The notes under the pieces were generated by a model. That model saw nothing but the letters and a program-made list of their open reading frames with translations, did not search any database and was not told where the DNA came from. Positions 1-8,265 of a stretch of DNA of 48,914 bases are shown in pieces. The stretch comes from Bacteroidales bacterium H3. Its GTDB lineage: Bacteria; Bacteroidota; Bacteroidia; Bacteroidales; Muribaculaceae. Position numbers and translations under genes: made by a program. Every line of letters starts with the position of its first letter. Positions within the stretch are counted from its first letter, which is position 1. The DNA is taken from positions 1-48,914 of the forward strand of contig DAAN01000002.1 in assembly GCA_001701135.1 (NCBI GenBank), read 5' to 3'.

Positions 1-110
1 CGTGCTTCACCGACAGCTTACATTGCTTTGTGCCTACAATTTATCTGATATTACAAATTGTGATATTGCCGACACATGATTGTCAAACCGCGGCAGGAGA
101 GTATTAAAAC

Positions 111-150
111 AGGGAAATATAAATGATCATAGGGAAATTTAAATGATCAG
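111..150. repeat. Two tandem 20-base repeats
   Basis: Two adjacent 20-base units (111-130 and 131-150) match at 18 of 20 positions; each has the core GGGAAAT.TAAATGATCA. They lie just beyond the rpsA terminator. No gene is supportable in 1-259: the frames here are short and show no recognisable protein. Confidence 0.8.
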
Positions 151-164
151 GGGTGTATAAATGA

Positions 165-207
165 AAGGAGGATGCGCGGCCGCGTTGGCGGGGTGCGCAT
201 CCTCCTT
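165..207 (-). terminator. Rho-independent terminator of rpsA
   Basis: Perfect 13-base arms (165-177 and 195-207) form a strong GC-rich hairpin about 50 bases past the rpsA stop codon on the minus strand. The downstream side reads TTCATTTATA, so the U tract is weak. Confidence 0.7.
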
Positions 208-259
208 GGGATGGGTTTACAGGTTTCGGCTTGTTAAGCGTTGCCGGAGGAATTCTCCA

Positions 260-2050
260 TTAAGCCTTGCCTGAGAGTTTCTCTTTGAGGGCAGCGAGAG
301 CTTCGATGTCGCCGAGGGTGGTCTTCTCAACGGGGGTGTTGAGCAGGGGAGCTTCCTCCTTGCGGGGACGGTCGGCGCGCTTGCCGGGCTTGCGGCTTTC
401 GGTCTTCTCTGCCTTGCCGGCTTCTTCGAAGGTGCGGCTGTGGCTGAGGATGATGCGCTTGCTGTCTTTGTTGAATTCGATTACCTTGAAGTCGAGCTTT
501 TCGTCGACCTTGGCCTGAGAGCCGTCGGCCTTGACGAGGTGCTTGGGAGTGGCGAAGCCTTCAACTCCGTAGGGGAGCTGAACCACGGCGCCCTTGTCGA
601 GCATCTCGGTGATGGTACCCTGATGTACGCTGCCGGGAGTGAAGACGGTTTCAAATACTTCCCAGGGGTTCTCCTCGAGCTGCTTGTGGCCGAGTGAGAG
701 ACGGCGGTTGTCCTTGTCGATTTCGAGAACGACAACGTCGATGTCGGCACCGATCTTGGTGAATTCCGAGGGGTGCTTGACTTTCTTGGTCCAGCTGAGG
801 TCGCTGATGTGGATGAGGCCGTCGACGCCTTCTTCGATTTCGACGAACACGCCGAAATTGGTGAAGTTGCGCACTTTGGCGGTGTGCTTCGAGCCGACAG
901 GATATTTGATTTCGATGTCTTCCCAGGGATCTTTCTTGAGCTGCTTGAGGCCGAGGCTCATCTTGCGCTCCTCGCGGTCGAGGGTGAGGATGACTGCTTC
1001 AACTTCGTCGCCGACTTTAAGGAAGTCCTGAGCGGAGCGGAGGTGCTGGCTCCACGACATTTCGCTGACATGGATAAGACCTTCTACGCCGGGAGCGACT
1101 TCGACAAATGCGCCGTAGTCAGCCATGACAACGACTTTGCCCTTGACCTTGTCGCCGACTTTAAGCTCGGCTGCGAGGGCATCCCAGGGATGGGGCTGGA
1201 GCTGCTTGAGACCCAGGGCGATACGCTTCTTCTCGTCGTCGAAGTCGAGAATTACCACGTTGAGCTTCTGGTCGAGCTGAACAACCTCTTCGGGGTGGTT
1301 TACGCGACCCCAGCTGAGGTCGGTGATGTGGATAAGACCGTCAACGCCGCCCAGGTCGATAAATACGCCGTAGGTGGTGATGTTCTTGACAGTACCCTCG
1401 AGTACCTGGCCTTTTTCAAGCTTGGCGATGATTTCACGCTTCTGCTGCTCAAGCTCGGCCTCGATGAGTGCCTTGTGCGAAACAACGACGTTCTTGAATT
1501 CGGGGTTGATCTTCACAACCTTGAATTCCATGGTCTTACCTACGAAGATATCGTAGTCACGGATGGGCTTGACGTCGATCTGCGAGCCGGGCAGGAATGC
1601 CTCGATGCCGAAGATGTCGACAATCATGCCGCCTTTGGTGCGGCATTTGATGAAGCCCTTGATGATTTCGTCGTTTTCGAGGGCCTGGTTCACGCGGTCC
1701 CAGCTGCGGGCGGCGCGAGCCTTGCGGTGCGAGAGGATAAGCTGGCCTTTCTTGTCCTCCTGGTTTTCGATGAACACTTCTACCACGTCGCCCACCTTGA
1801 TGTCGGGGTTGTAGCGGAATTCGTTCATGGGGATGATACCGTCGGATTTGTAGCCGATGTTAACCACAGCCTCGCGTTTGTTCAGGGCGATGATGGTACC
1901 TTCGATTACATCTTTGTCTTTGACGGTGTTGAGAGATTCGTCGTAGGTGCGGGTAAGCTCCTCGCGCGACTTCTCGCTCTTGGTATCGCCGTTCTCGTAG
2001 GCATCCCAGTCGAAATCAGCGATAGGAGAGTTTTTAACTTCTTCAGTCAT
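260..2050 (-). CDS. rpsA: 30S ribosomal protein S1
   Basis: A 596-residue protein that helps mRNA bind the 30S subunit and unfold during initiation. Six S1 RNA-binding repeats are visible at roughly residues 43-115, 125-195, 213-283, 300-370, 387-457 and 474-540. Repeats 3-5 carry the hallmark patterns YGVFIDL/YGAFVEV/FGVFVEI and GLIHxSxxSW. A charged Lys/Arg/Glu-rich tail follows from about 545. Length fits the six-repeat family. The gene is monocistronic: its own promoter lies about 150 bases upstream and a terminator follows. The leader (2051 to about 2195) is long enough for autoregulation, which is known for S1 in other bacteria but not shown here. A 520-codon plus-strand ORF inside it is a shadow. 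Confidence 0.97.
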   Translation of the reverse strand: MTEEVKNSPIADFDWDAYENGDTKSEKSREELTRTYDESLNTVKDKDVIEGTIIALNKREAVVNIGYKSDGIIPMNEFRYNPDIKVGDVVEVFIENQEDKKGQLILSHRKARAARSWDRVNQALENDEIIKGFIKCRTKGGMIVDIFGIEAFLPGSQIDVKPIRDYDIFVGKTMEFKVVKINPEFKNVVVSHKALIEAELEQQKREIIAKLEKGQVLEGTVKNITTYGVFIDLGGVDGLIHITDLSWGRVNHPEEVVQLDQKLNVVILDFDDEKKRIALGLKQLQPHPWDALAAELKVGDKVKGKVVVMADYGAFVEVAPGVEGLIHVSEMSWSQHLRSAQDFLKVGDEVEAVILTLDREERKMSLGLKQLKKDPWEDIEIKYPVGSKHTAKVRNFTNFGVFVEIEEGVDGLIHISDLSWTKKVKHPSEFTKIGADIDVVVLEIDKDNRRLSLGHKQLEENPWEVFETVFTPGSVHQGTITEMLDKGAVVQLPYGVEGFATPKHLVKADGSQAKVDEKLDFKVIEFNKDSKRIILSHSRTFEEAGKAEKTESRKPGKRADRPRKEEAPLLNTPVEKTTLGDIEALAALKEKLSGKA

Positions 2051-2201
2051 TTAATTAAAAGGTTAATAAATAAAATTGATGATGCTTACCGGTCGTGGCG
2101 GTTCGTCGGCTCCGGGCTTGTGGTGCGCAATCCGTTGACTGACGATGGGTTACGGCTTCCGCCCGGCGGCGTACCGGCATTTCCGGCGCTAAAAAGCGTT
2201 G

Positions 2202-2232
2202 CAAAGATAATGACTTTTCACGACATGCGCAA
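2202..2232 (-). promoter_or_regulatory. Bacteroidetes-type promoter of rpsA
   Basis: Read on the minus strand: TTG (2230-2232), 20 bases, TATCTTTG (2202-2209). Transcription should begin near 2196, giving an rpsA leader of about 145 nt. Confidence 0.75.
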
Positions 2233-2272
2233 CTTTCTAAGCCATAATCGCTTAATATTTTTTTTCAGTGCG

Positions 2273-2294
2273 CACTCGGAGGGCACTCGGAGGG
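2273..2294. repeat. Two tandem 11-base repeats
   Basis: CACTCGGAGGG occurs twice in direct succession (2273-2283, 2284-2294), between the stop codon of the glycosidase gene and the rpsA promoter. No function is evident. Confidence 0.7.
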
Positions 2295-2310
2295 CATTCG
2301 GCGCGTGCTC

Positions 2311-4701
2311 TCAGCGGCGCACGGGGCCGAGGTAGCTGAGAACCACCCGATCGACAAGAGCATGATTGGTGTGAAAATTCATGTTCTCGTTTTCGGGGCG
2401 GTACTGCAGGGCGATCACATGGTGCCCCTCGCTGAGATGCACTTCCACGGAGTTGGTCATGCCCCAGTCGTTCCAGTTGCCTGAGCCTCGCTGAGGCATC
2501 ACCACGGTGCCGGCATCCTTGCCGTCGACCAGCAGGGTGCGGATGGCACATTTGTTCTCGGTGTTGACGGGGCCGTTGCCGTTGGCATATCGCAAGGCAA
2601 TGGAGTAGTAACCTGTCTGGGGCACGTCCACACCGATATAGATGGTTTTGGTGGTGTGGTCGATTTCGGCGAAGCCCGAGCCGTAGAATCCTCTCAGCGG
2701 GGATGCGGGCACGTTTTGAGCCTCTGCCGAAGTTATTTTCGACTTTTCGACGGGCATCTCGGCAGTCACCCGGATGCGGTTGCTGCGAGGTTCGGATGCA
2801 AAGGATTCCACACCCTCGGCGCTCACGCCCACAACCTGATATTCGCCCGGCTCGAGGGCATGATACTGTGTCTCACGAGTCTGTGCCACAACTTTTCCGT
2901 CGCGTAGAACTTTGTAGTAGGCGATATATTCAATCGGCTGCCACTGGAGCAGGTTCATGTGGGGATCAGTGCCTATGCCGACATGGAAGTCGGGACCGTA
3001 GGTGAGCCATGCCACGGGTGTCAGAGGTGCTTTCACATTTGCGGTCTCGTTCACCTTCATTGGGGGTGGCGTGTTGTTGTCCATGCGTATCTCCACATTC
3101 TGTTCCCCTTTGAGGTTGGCGGCAATGGAGGGGCTGTGGGGTTTGCCGTTGAGGCGGAACGATGCTATGCGGTTGCCGTAGCCGCTGATGGTGATGTTGA
3201 GCACCATGTCGCGATAGCGCAGACCGGTGAGAGTGCGGTTGTCGTCGAGAGCCTTGGGGATGAAGGGGACGAAATCAATGCTCTCTGCCTCGGGCCGTAT
3301 GCCGAAAAGCATTTTCAGCGTCAGCGCCAGGTTGCCCGAAAGCGACCACAGCATGTTGGAGGAGTTGAGCTCGGTGTAGATGTCGCCGTTGTCAAGGTTG
3401 AAATTCTCCTTGTTGGTGGCGAAAAGGGCTGCCGGACGGAACACAGAGCCTAATCCTAAGAGCGCGCCGCGGCTGTTCGATGCCTTGGCGTTGGCCAGAG
3501 TCCAGTACGATGCCACGAATGGCCACAAAGCATTGTTGTGGTATGAAGGCATGTCGGAGATCTGAGGGAAGAAGATCGCAGGCCCGAAAGGTGTTATGGG
3601 ATTTTTCTCAGTGATCAGTTTTGAACGCTGCGCGTCGGCCACATCATAGAGTATTGCAAGCGATTCGCCGAGTGTTTCAGCCCGCGGATTGACCACGAGA
3701 TTGTCGCGGCCATAAAGATACATGGCGTATATGCCCTTTGAGGGGAGCCACAGTCGGGAATTGATAGCCTTGCGGATGGTGCCGGCGCGCTGCTCGTAGA
3801 TGCCGGCGTCGGCACCGTGTCCTAATCGGCGGGCAATGTCGGCCAAGGTCTGCCATGCCTGGGCATGCACTACCGAGGTGCCCAGTGCCTCGCTCTGATA
3901 GATGTCGGCTGTCTGCATCCATCGGGGGTGGCTCTGTTCTCGCCAGTCGATAAATGAGGTTTCACCGCGGACAAGCCCGGTTTCAGGGTCGTAGAGTGTC
4001 TTCCAGTCGGTCTCGAGCGATTTGCGGATGACCGGATAGATGCGGCGCAGCCACTGCTCGTCGCCCGTGGTTTTGTATACCTCGTAGGCTGCGACGGCCC
4101 AGATTTCGCGGTCGGAACTTACCGGCCATGCGCCGCCCGAACCGGTGTCCTGAATAATGGTGCCCTCGGGTGAGATCTTATGTTCCAGCGAGATGCGCGA
4201 GGCCTCGGGCTGGAGGATGGCCATGGAGAGGATTATGGAGTAGCTCACGTCGCGGGTCCACACCCCGGCCCATTCCTTGCCGGTGCGGAGGGTGGTGTCG
4301 GGCTCCACGGCATTCACCATCTCGTCGAGGCCCATATTGAAAATGGCATTGGCCAGTTTGTTGGATGAGGAGAGCCGCGGATATTCCGAAAGGTCATTTT
4401 TCATGCGCCATTCATGCTCCACAGGCATGAAGTAGCCCGGGCGGGCGTGGTAGTCCGAGATAATCACGGTGTCGCTCGGTGCATAAGCCTTGTAAGGCCC
4501 CTGAATAATGGAGTCGGCCACCCAGCGGTAGGCAGGCGTCTCAAGAATCAGACCGCGCATGTTGCCGGGCGACTCCACCGCGGGATCGTCGTCGAGAAAC
4601 ACTCTCGGATGCGCTTTGGGGGCACCCCATGTGCCGAAAACAGATGAAAGAGCCACTGCGGCGGCGCCAATAAACCTTATACGTTGTTGTTGAGTAAACA
4701 A
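2311..4701 (-). CDS. Secreted six-hairpin glycosidase with C-terminal carbohydrate-binding-like domain
   Basis: About 796 residues if translation starts at TTG 4701. The frame stays open to ATG 4851, but a TAACTTTG box at 4795-4802 lies inside that longer version, and its first 50 residues do not look like a signal peptide. From TTG 4701 a short export signal ends near the residues TWGAPKA. The centre resembles (alpha/alpha)6 glycosidases of the GH15/63/78 kind (motifs GVWTRDVSYS, GGAWPVSSDREIWAV, FIDWREQ). Next come an FN3-like segment and a C-terminal beta-sandwich resembling CBM6/35. It probably acts on a glycan in the periplasm or at the surface; the substrate cannot be told. A different start codon or an upstream frameshift is possible. 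Confidence 0.75.
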   Translation of the reverse strand: MFTQQQRIRFIGAAAVALSSVFGTWGAPKAHPRVFLDDDPAVESPGNMRGLILETPAYRWVADSIIQGPYKAYAPSDTVIISDYHARPGYFMPVEHEWRMKNDLSEYPRLSSSNKLANAIFNMGLDEMVNAVEPDTTLRTGKEWAGVWTRDVSYSIILSMAILQPEASRISLEHKISPEGTIIQDTGSGGAWPVSSDREIWAVAAYEVYKTTGDEQWLRRIYPVIRKSLETDWKTLYDPETGLVRGETSFIDWREQSHPRWMQTADIYQSEALGTSVVHAQAWQTLADIARRLGHGADAGIYEQRAGTIRKAINSRLWLPSKGIYAMYLYGRDNLVVNPRAETLGESLAILYDVADAQRSKLITEKNPITPFGPAIFFPQISDMPSYHNNALWPFVASYWTLANAKASNSRGALLGLGSVFRPAALFATNKENFNLDNGDIYTELNSSNMLWSLSGNLALTLKMLFGIRPEAESIDFVPFIPKALDDNRTLTGLRYRDMVLNITISGYGNRIASFRLNGKPHSPSIAANLKGEQNVEIRMDNNTPPPMKVNETANVKAPLTPVAWLTYGPDFHVGIGTDPHMNLLQWQPIEYIAYYKVLRDGKVVAQTRETQYHALEPGEYQVVGVSAEGVESFASEPRSNRIRVTAEMPVEKSKITSAEAQNVPASPLRGFYGSGFAEIDHTTKTIYIGVDVPQTGYYSIALRYANGNGPVNTENKCAIRTLLVDGKDAGTVVMPQRGSGNWNDWGMTNSVEVHLSEGHHVIALQYRPENENMNFHTNHALVDRVVLSYLGPVRR

Positions 4702-4794
4702 GTTCAATTCAAAATAGGTAAAGTCAGATGGTATCAGACACCCGGTCCCTCGGATCAATCGCCCGGAAGACCGGCTGCGGCATAATATTTGCCG

Positions 4795-4802
4795 CAAAGT
4801 TA
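4795..4802 (-). promoter_or_regulatory. -7 box (TAACTTTG) of the glycosidase gene
   Basis: TAACTTTG on the minus strand fits the Bacteroidetes -7 consensus; no -33 element sits at the usual spacing. Predicted initiation near 4788 argues against the ATG at 4851. Confidence 0.5.
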
Positions 4803-4854
4803 GCATGATTTTCGCATAAAACATTACAATTCTGTCTTTTTTTTGGGACATTGC

Positions 4855-4900
4855 TCAAAAAAACAAATGCAGCTCCCGTCTCTTACGAGTCAGGAGCTGC
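4855..4900 (-). terminator. Rho-independent terminator of the 988-residue gene
   Basis: On the minus strand GCAGCTCC (4893-4900) pairs with GGAGCTGC (4869-4876), followed by a T-rich run (4855-4868). A smaller hairpin, ACACCC-TGC-GGGTGT, precedes it. Confidence 0.75.
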
Positions 4901-4955
4901 GCAATCGCTACACCCGCAGGGTGTGGCGGTTGGCTCACTTACTTATTGATTCTAT

Positions 4956-4982
4956 AAAGTAACTGTTAAAAATCATTTTATC
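4956..4982. repeat. Solo end of the inverted-repeat element
   Basis: AAGTAACTGTT.AAAAT.ATTTTAT matches the end of the full element at 43155-43179 with 2 differences in 24 bases. It overlaps the last codons of the minus-strand gene and supplies its TGA stop. Confidence 0.6.
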
Positions 4983-7939
4983 ACCTCTTTTCTTACATTC
5001 TTGCCTTGGCGTACAATATAGATACCTGGGGCAGGATCGCCTTGAACGCGAATGCCGGAGACGGTATAGTATTCAGTCGGCTGATTTTCCACATCTTCGG
5101 GCACCTCGTCAATCCCGGTTATGACTTGATCGGTACTTAGATAGAGGTCAACCTTATTGGTTTTGCGGACATGGTCGATTTTCTGCACCGGCACCTCTGC
5201 GGCTTCGGCGGCAAGTTGAATGCCCGAGGAAGCCGGCTTCGCTTGTTGCGTTGCCTCGGTGTAGAGATTGTTGTTGTAGAGTATGGGGTAAATGGCATGA
5301 AGCAGAATTGTGTAATGTCGCTCGCCGAGTTCCTTGATGTCTGCCACAGGTGAAGGGGTTATGGTCCGGAAATAGAGAGGAACTTCTTCGCCTCTGGCCG
5401 TCTGCTTCAGGGTTGTGGACCAGTGGCCGCCATCGTCCCAGCAAAGCTCGGAATAAGTTTTGTCATTGAAATTCTGCCCGATACGTTCTTCAATAAGACT
5501 GTTGCCGCCTGAGCCTTTGAACAGCTCGCACTGTTCGGTGATGTTATTGCCGTCATTATCGAGAACCTCATAATCGGCATATGCGGCCAGTTTGCCTCCG
5601 GTGGATGTGCCGTCGGGCGAGGTGCATGTGAACGACTCGTCAAAGGTGTTGTTGAAGTTGCGGACCAGAGCTCCGAACTTTCGCTCCGCTTTGTCGGAGT
5701 CGCTCTGTGGCACAACGAGTTGCTCCTCGATGTATTTGCCGTATACATCCACATTTTCCGGCGCTGTGAAAGCGCTGAGACCCAATAATTTGACGTTGCC
5801 GAACAAAGAATGGAAACTCTGACCCGAATTTTCATTCAGAAAGCGTGCACGGATTCTTAAAATACCTTCTTCGGGGTCAAACGGGAACCCCGCATAGTTA
5901 TAGGAATATGAATGAGAGGTGGTTGTAGTGTTATCATCGAATGACATTTTCCCCACATCTTTCTTTTTATCTATAAATCCGTTTTTGTAGGTCACCTCAT
6001 AACCGGGAGTCATGTGGGAGAAGTTGCGGGGATATGAAAAGTTGATTGATACCGTGGCATCAGCGATGGAAGCGTCGAGAGGTACTTCGCCGTTAGCCGA
6101 TGACGCCTTGAGTTCGGGCACTTCCCCGACGATGGTATAATCCGACCCGGAAAGATTCACATGCCTTACATTTGAGATTGCCGCGTCCATCGACGGCACG
6201 GGTATGTAGCCTGTGAGGGTTATCGACTGGCACTGATAGTCGGGATCATCGGGGTCGAAATGAGTATCGAGAAAAATATAACGTGGATCGCTGTTGAGTG
6301 ACTCATCGATAAGCCAGTCACATTGGTTTTTATAGCTGTATTTCAATGTCAGCGCTATTTTGCCCGATAGTTTGGCACGTCCGAAACGTCCGATAGCAGG
6401 CGCATAATCTTCTCCGATAACAGATTCATCCACACCCACAGATCCAAGATAGAAAGTGGCGAGCTGGCGGTGGGCGTCCAGGGCCTGTGCGCCGCTGTTT
6501 TCCGGCCTGCTACCCTCAGCATCCATTGCAGAGTCGTGATACTTCCTGACATCTATCCACGACAGCTTGAAAGTGTTGCCATGGCATCCGTTTTCGGTGT
6601 CGATACTTTCATCGGCGGCTCTCACTTTTAAGTAAAAGACTCCATGATCTTCTGTCAGGCGCTGACAATTCAGAAGGTCATATCCGTTGAACGACTGCTC
6701 CTGATCATTTTCGTCATACCACACGAACTTGTTCTGCGGGCCGGTGATAAATACCTGAGTAAGCCCTTTCGCAGCAACATTTTGCTTGTGGAGGGTGATG
6801 AAATCGTTGTAGGAAACATACGACGGGGCGGCATAAGTCGACCCTTGGTCGTTGGCGGTGGAATAGATATATTTTGTCCAGTTGTTCTTGAGATAATCGT
6901 TGCGGTGTGCTCCGAGTGCCTCATTGATCGGCCACTGGTTGTTTTTATCGAGATAGAAGATTGCACAGTCATATTTCCCGGCAGCGAAATCTTCCATCGG
7001 AATTTCAAACTTCCAGATGTCGTAAGTGTCGGTGATTGCGCCGGTGGTGCCGGGGAGCGACGTGTCGGTGATTTTCACCATTTCTTCCGTGCGGTCGCCG
7101 AAACTGTACATTTCTTCTCCCGTGGTCTGATTGAAGATATGACATTTTGGCACGAGATTTCGGCCTCCGAAGTTCAGACGGTCGGTCTTGAAGTGGCAGT
7201 AAAGGATGTTAGGCGAACCGTCGGGAGAGGTCATTTCATGTCTGGTGTCCTTATCGACCAGCTCTTCTCTGGTCGGAGTGGTATTGCCAACCTGATAAAA
7301 TGCGCCGTCTTCAAATTTTGCAGCGGTGATGAGTTCCGTGCCGTTTTCCGCGGCGGTCTTTACGGAGAATGTCGACGGTAATGTTTCACTTGCCTGGATA
7401 TATCTCCAGCAACGGTAATATTTATTGTTCTTGCAAACGTACTGACCGGTATACTCCATTGCCGGTGAATGGGTGTAGCCGCCGGCATCTTCGGCTTCGG
7501 CAAAAAGGAATTTGTCGTCGGCGTCGTTTTCATCACTGGCATAGACGTATACCCTGTAGAGATTACAAGTGCCAAGGTTGATGATGCGGCACCAGCCGTA
7601 TGTTTCCTCCGTTGGCGCCGTTCCTTGGTATATATTGCCGTTGATCAGTGGTGCGAAGTAGTATGTACCTATGGATTGTGTCTGGTTGTTAGATTCATTG
7701 CCACCGTTATAAAAAAACAGTTTCTCTGTAGCGTCGGGGATAGTCACACTGTAAATATATCGGGAAATGCGGGTCATATTTACATGAGACTTGGTAACAT
7801 TTCGTGAGCCGTCGACATATTCCAATTCCACCTGCAAAGGACTGAAATTAGTCTCCGAGTTGTCGTAGTAGATGGTGATTTCAGCACTGGTCACGCAGGA
7901 CATGAAGAGTGTGACAATGCCAAGAACAAACTTCTTCAT
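4973..7939 (-). CDS. Large secreted protein of unknown function with T9SS-like C-terminal tail
   Basis: 988 residues. A signal peptide is clear (MKKFVLGIVTLFMSCVTSA). The first 70 residues look like a starch-binding or immunoglobulin-like module (ITIYYDNSETNFSPLQVELE). The rest is rich in Asp, Asn, Tyr and Thr, has no enzyme motif I recognise, and looks like a chain of beta domains. The C-terminus (EYYTVSGIRVQG, then PGIYIVRQGKNVRKEVIK) resembles the short sorting signal of type IX secretion, so surface exposure is likely. Composition is more AT-rich than flanking genes, and the 3' end runs into a copy of a dispersed repeat; both suggest recent acquisition or remodelling. It has its own long leader and terminator. 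Function unknown. Confidence 0.8.
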   Translation of the reverse strand: MKKFVLGIVTLFMSCVTSAEITIYYDNSETNFSPLQVELEYVDGSRNVTKSHVNMTRISRYIYSVTIPDATEKLFFYNGGNESNNQTQSIGTYYFAPLINGNIYQGTAPTEETYGWCRIINLGTCNLYRVYVYASDENDADDKFLFAEAEDAGGYTHSPAMEYTGQYVCKNNKYYRCWRYIQASETLPSTFSVKTAAENGTELITAAKFEDGAFYQVGNTTPTREELVDKDTRHEMTSPDGSPNILYCHFKTDRLNFGGRNLVPKCHIFNQTTGEEMYSFGDRTEEMVKITDTSLPGTTGAITDTYDIWKFEIPMEDFAAGKYDCAIFYLDKNNQWPINEALGAHRNDYLKNNWTKYIYSTANDQGSTYAAPSYVSYNDFITLHKQNVAAKGLTQVFITGPQNKFVWYDENDQEQSFNGYDLLNCQRLTEDHGVFYLKVRAADESIDTENGCHGNTFKLSWIDVRKYHDSAMDAEGSRPENSGAQALDAHRQLATFYLGSVGVDESVIGEDYAPAIGRFGRAKLSGKIALTLKYSYKNQCDWLIDESLNSDPRYIFLDTHFDPDDPDYQCQSITLTGYIPVPSMDAAISNVRHVNLSGSDYTIVGEVPELKASSANGEVPLDASIADATVSINFSYPRNFSHMTPGYEVTYKNGFIDKKKDVGKMSFDDNTTTTSHSYSYNYAGFPFDPEEGILRIRARFLNENSGQSFHSLFGNVKLLGLSAFTAPENVDVYGKYIEEQLVVPQSDSDKAERKFGALVRNFNNTFDESFTCTSPDGTSTGGKLAAYADYEVLDNDGNNITEQCELFKGSGGNSLIEERIGQNFNDKTYSELCWDDGGHWSTTLKQTARGEEVPLYFRTITPSPVADIKELGERHYTILLHAIYPILYNNNLYTEATQQAKPASSGIQLAAEAAEVPVQKIDHVRKTNKVDLYLSTDQVITGIDEVPEDVENQPTEYYTVSGIRVQGDPAPGIYIVRQGKNVRKEVIK

Positions 7940-8003
7940 TAAAACAGAAAGATTGGTAATAAGTAAAAGTTAAAGTAAAGTCAATAAATGAACTGGTAGG
8001 GGG

Positions 8004-8047
8004 TCAGATAGCCTCAGGTATTATATCAGATAGCCTCAGGTATTATA
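8004..8047. repeat. Perfect tandem duplication of 22 bases
   Basis: TCAGATAGCCTCAGGTATTATA occurs twice without a mismatch (8004-8025, 8026-8047). It lies in the presumed 5' leader of the minus-strand secreted protein, about 65 bases before its start codon. The rest of the 326-base gap 7940-8265 holds divergent promoter sequences, including an imperfect minus-strand box GACCTTTG near 8115. Confidence 0.95.
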
Positions 8048-8194
8048 AGTGTAGTCAATCGTGTTTGCTATTTGGAAACGGGTTATGATACACAAATGTC
8101 AAATGCGGTGCAAAGGTCTAAATTATTTTAAAAATAAACAAGTATTTTCACCCCCCCTAGTTAAAAAATATTAATTCGGGCTTTCTGTCAATAA

Positions 8195-8226
8195 TTTGCG
8201 CATGGGCAAATTTTTTTGTAAATTTG
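8195..8226 (+). promoter_or_regulatory. Bacteroidetes-type promoter of the C69 dipeptidase
   Basis: TTTG (8195-8198), 20 bases, TAAATTTG (8219-8226). Transcription should start near 8233, which excludes a TTG start at 8224 and leaves ATG 8245 or 8266. Confidence 0.8.
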
Positions 8227-8265
8227 CAATTCAATAATAAACCGATGCAAACCCCTGATAAACTG

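Noticed and set aside
1..110. Tail of a gene entering from the window start
   Set aside because: All frames stop within a short distance and no product is recognisable.
773..2335. 520-codon plus-strand ORF antisense to rpsA
   Set aside because: Shadow of the rpsA coding frame: no family resemblance, no start signal, repeated acidic strings that mirror the S1 repeats.
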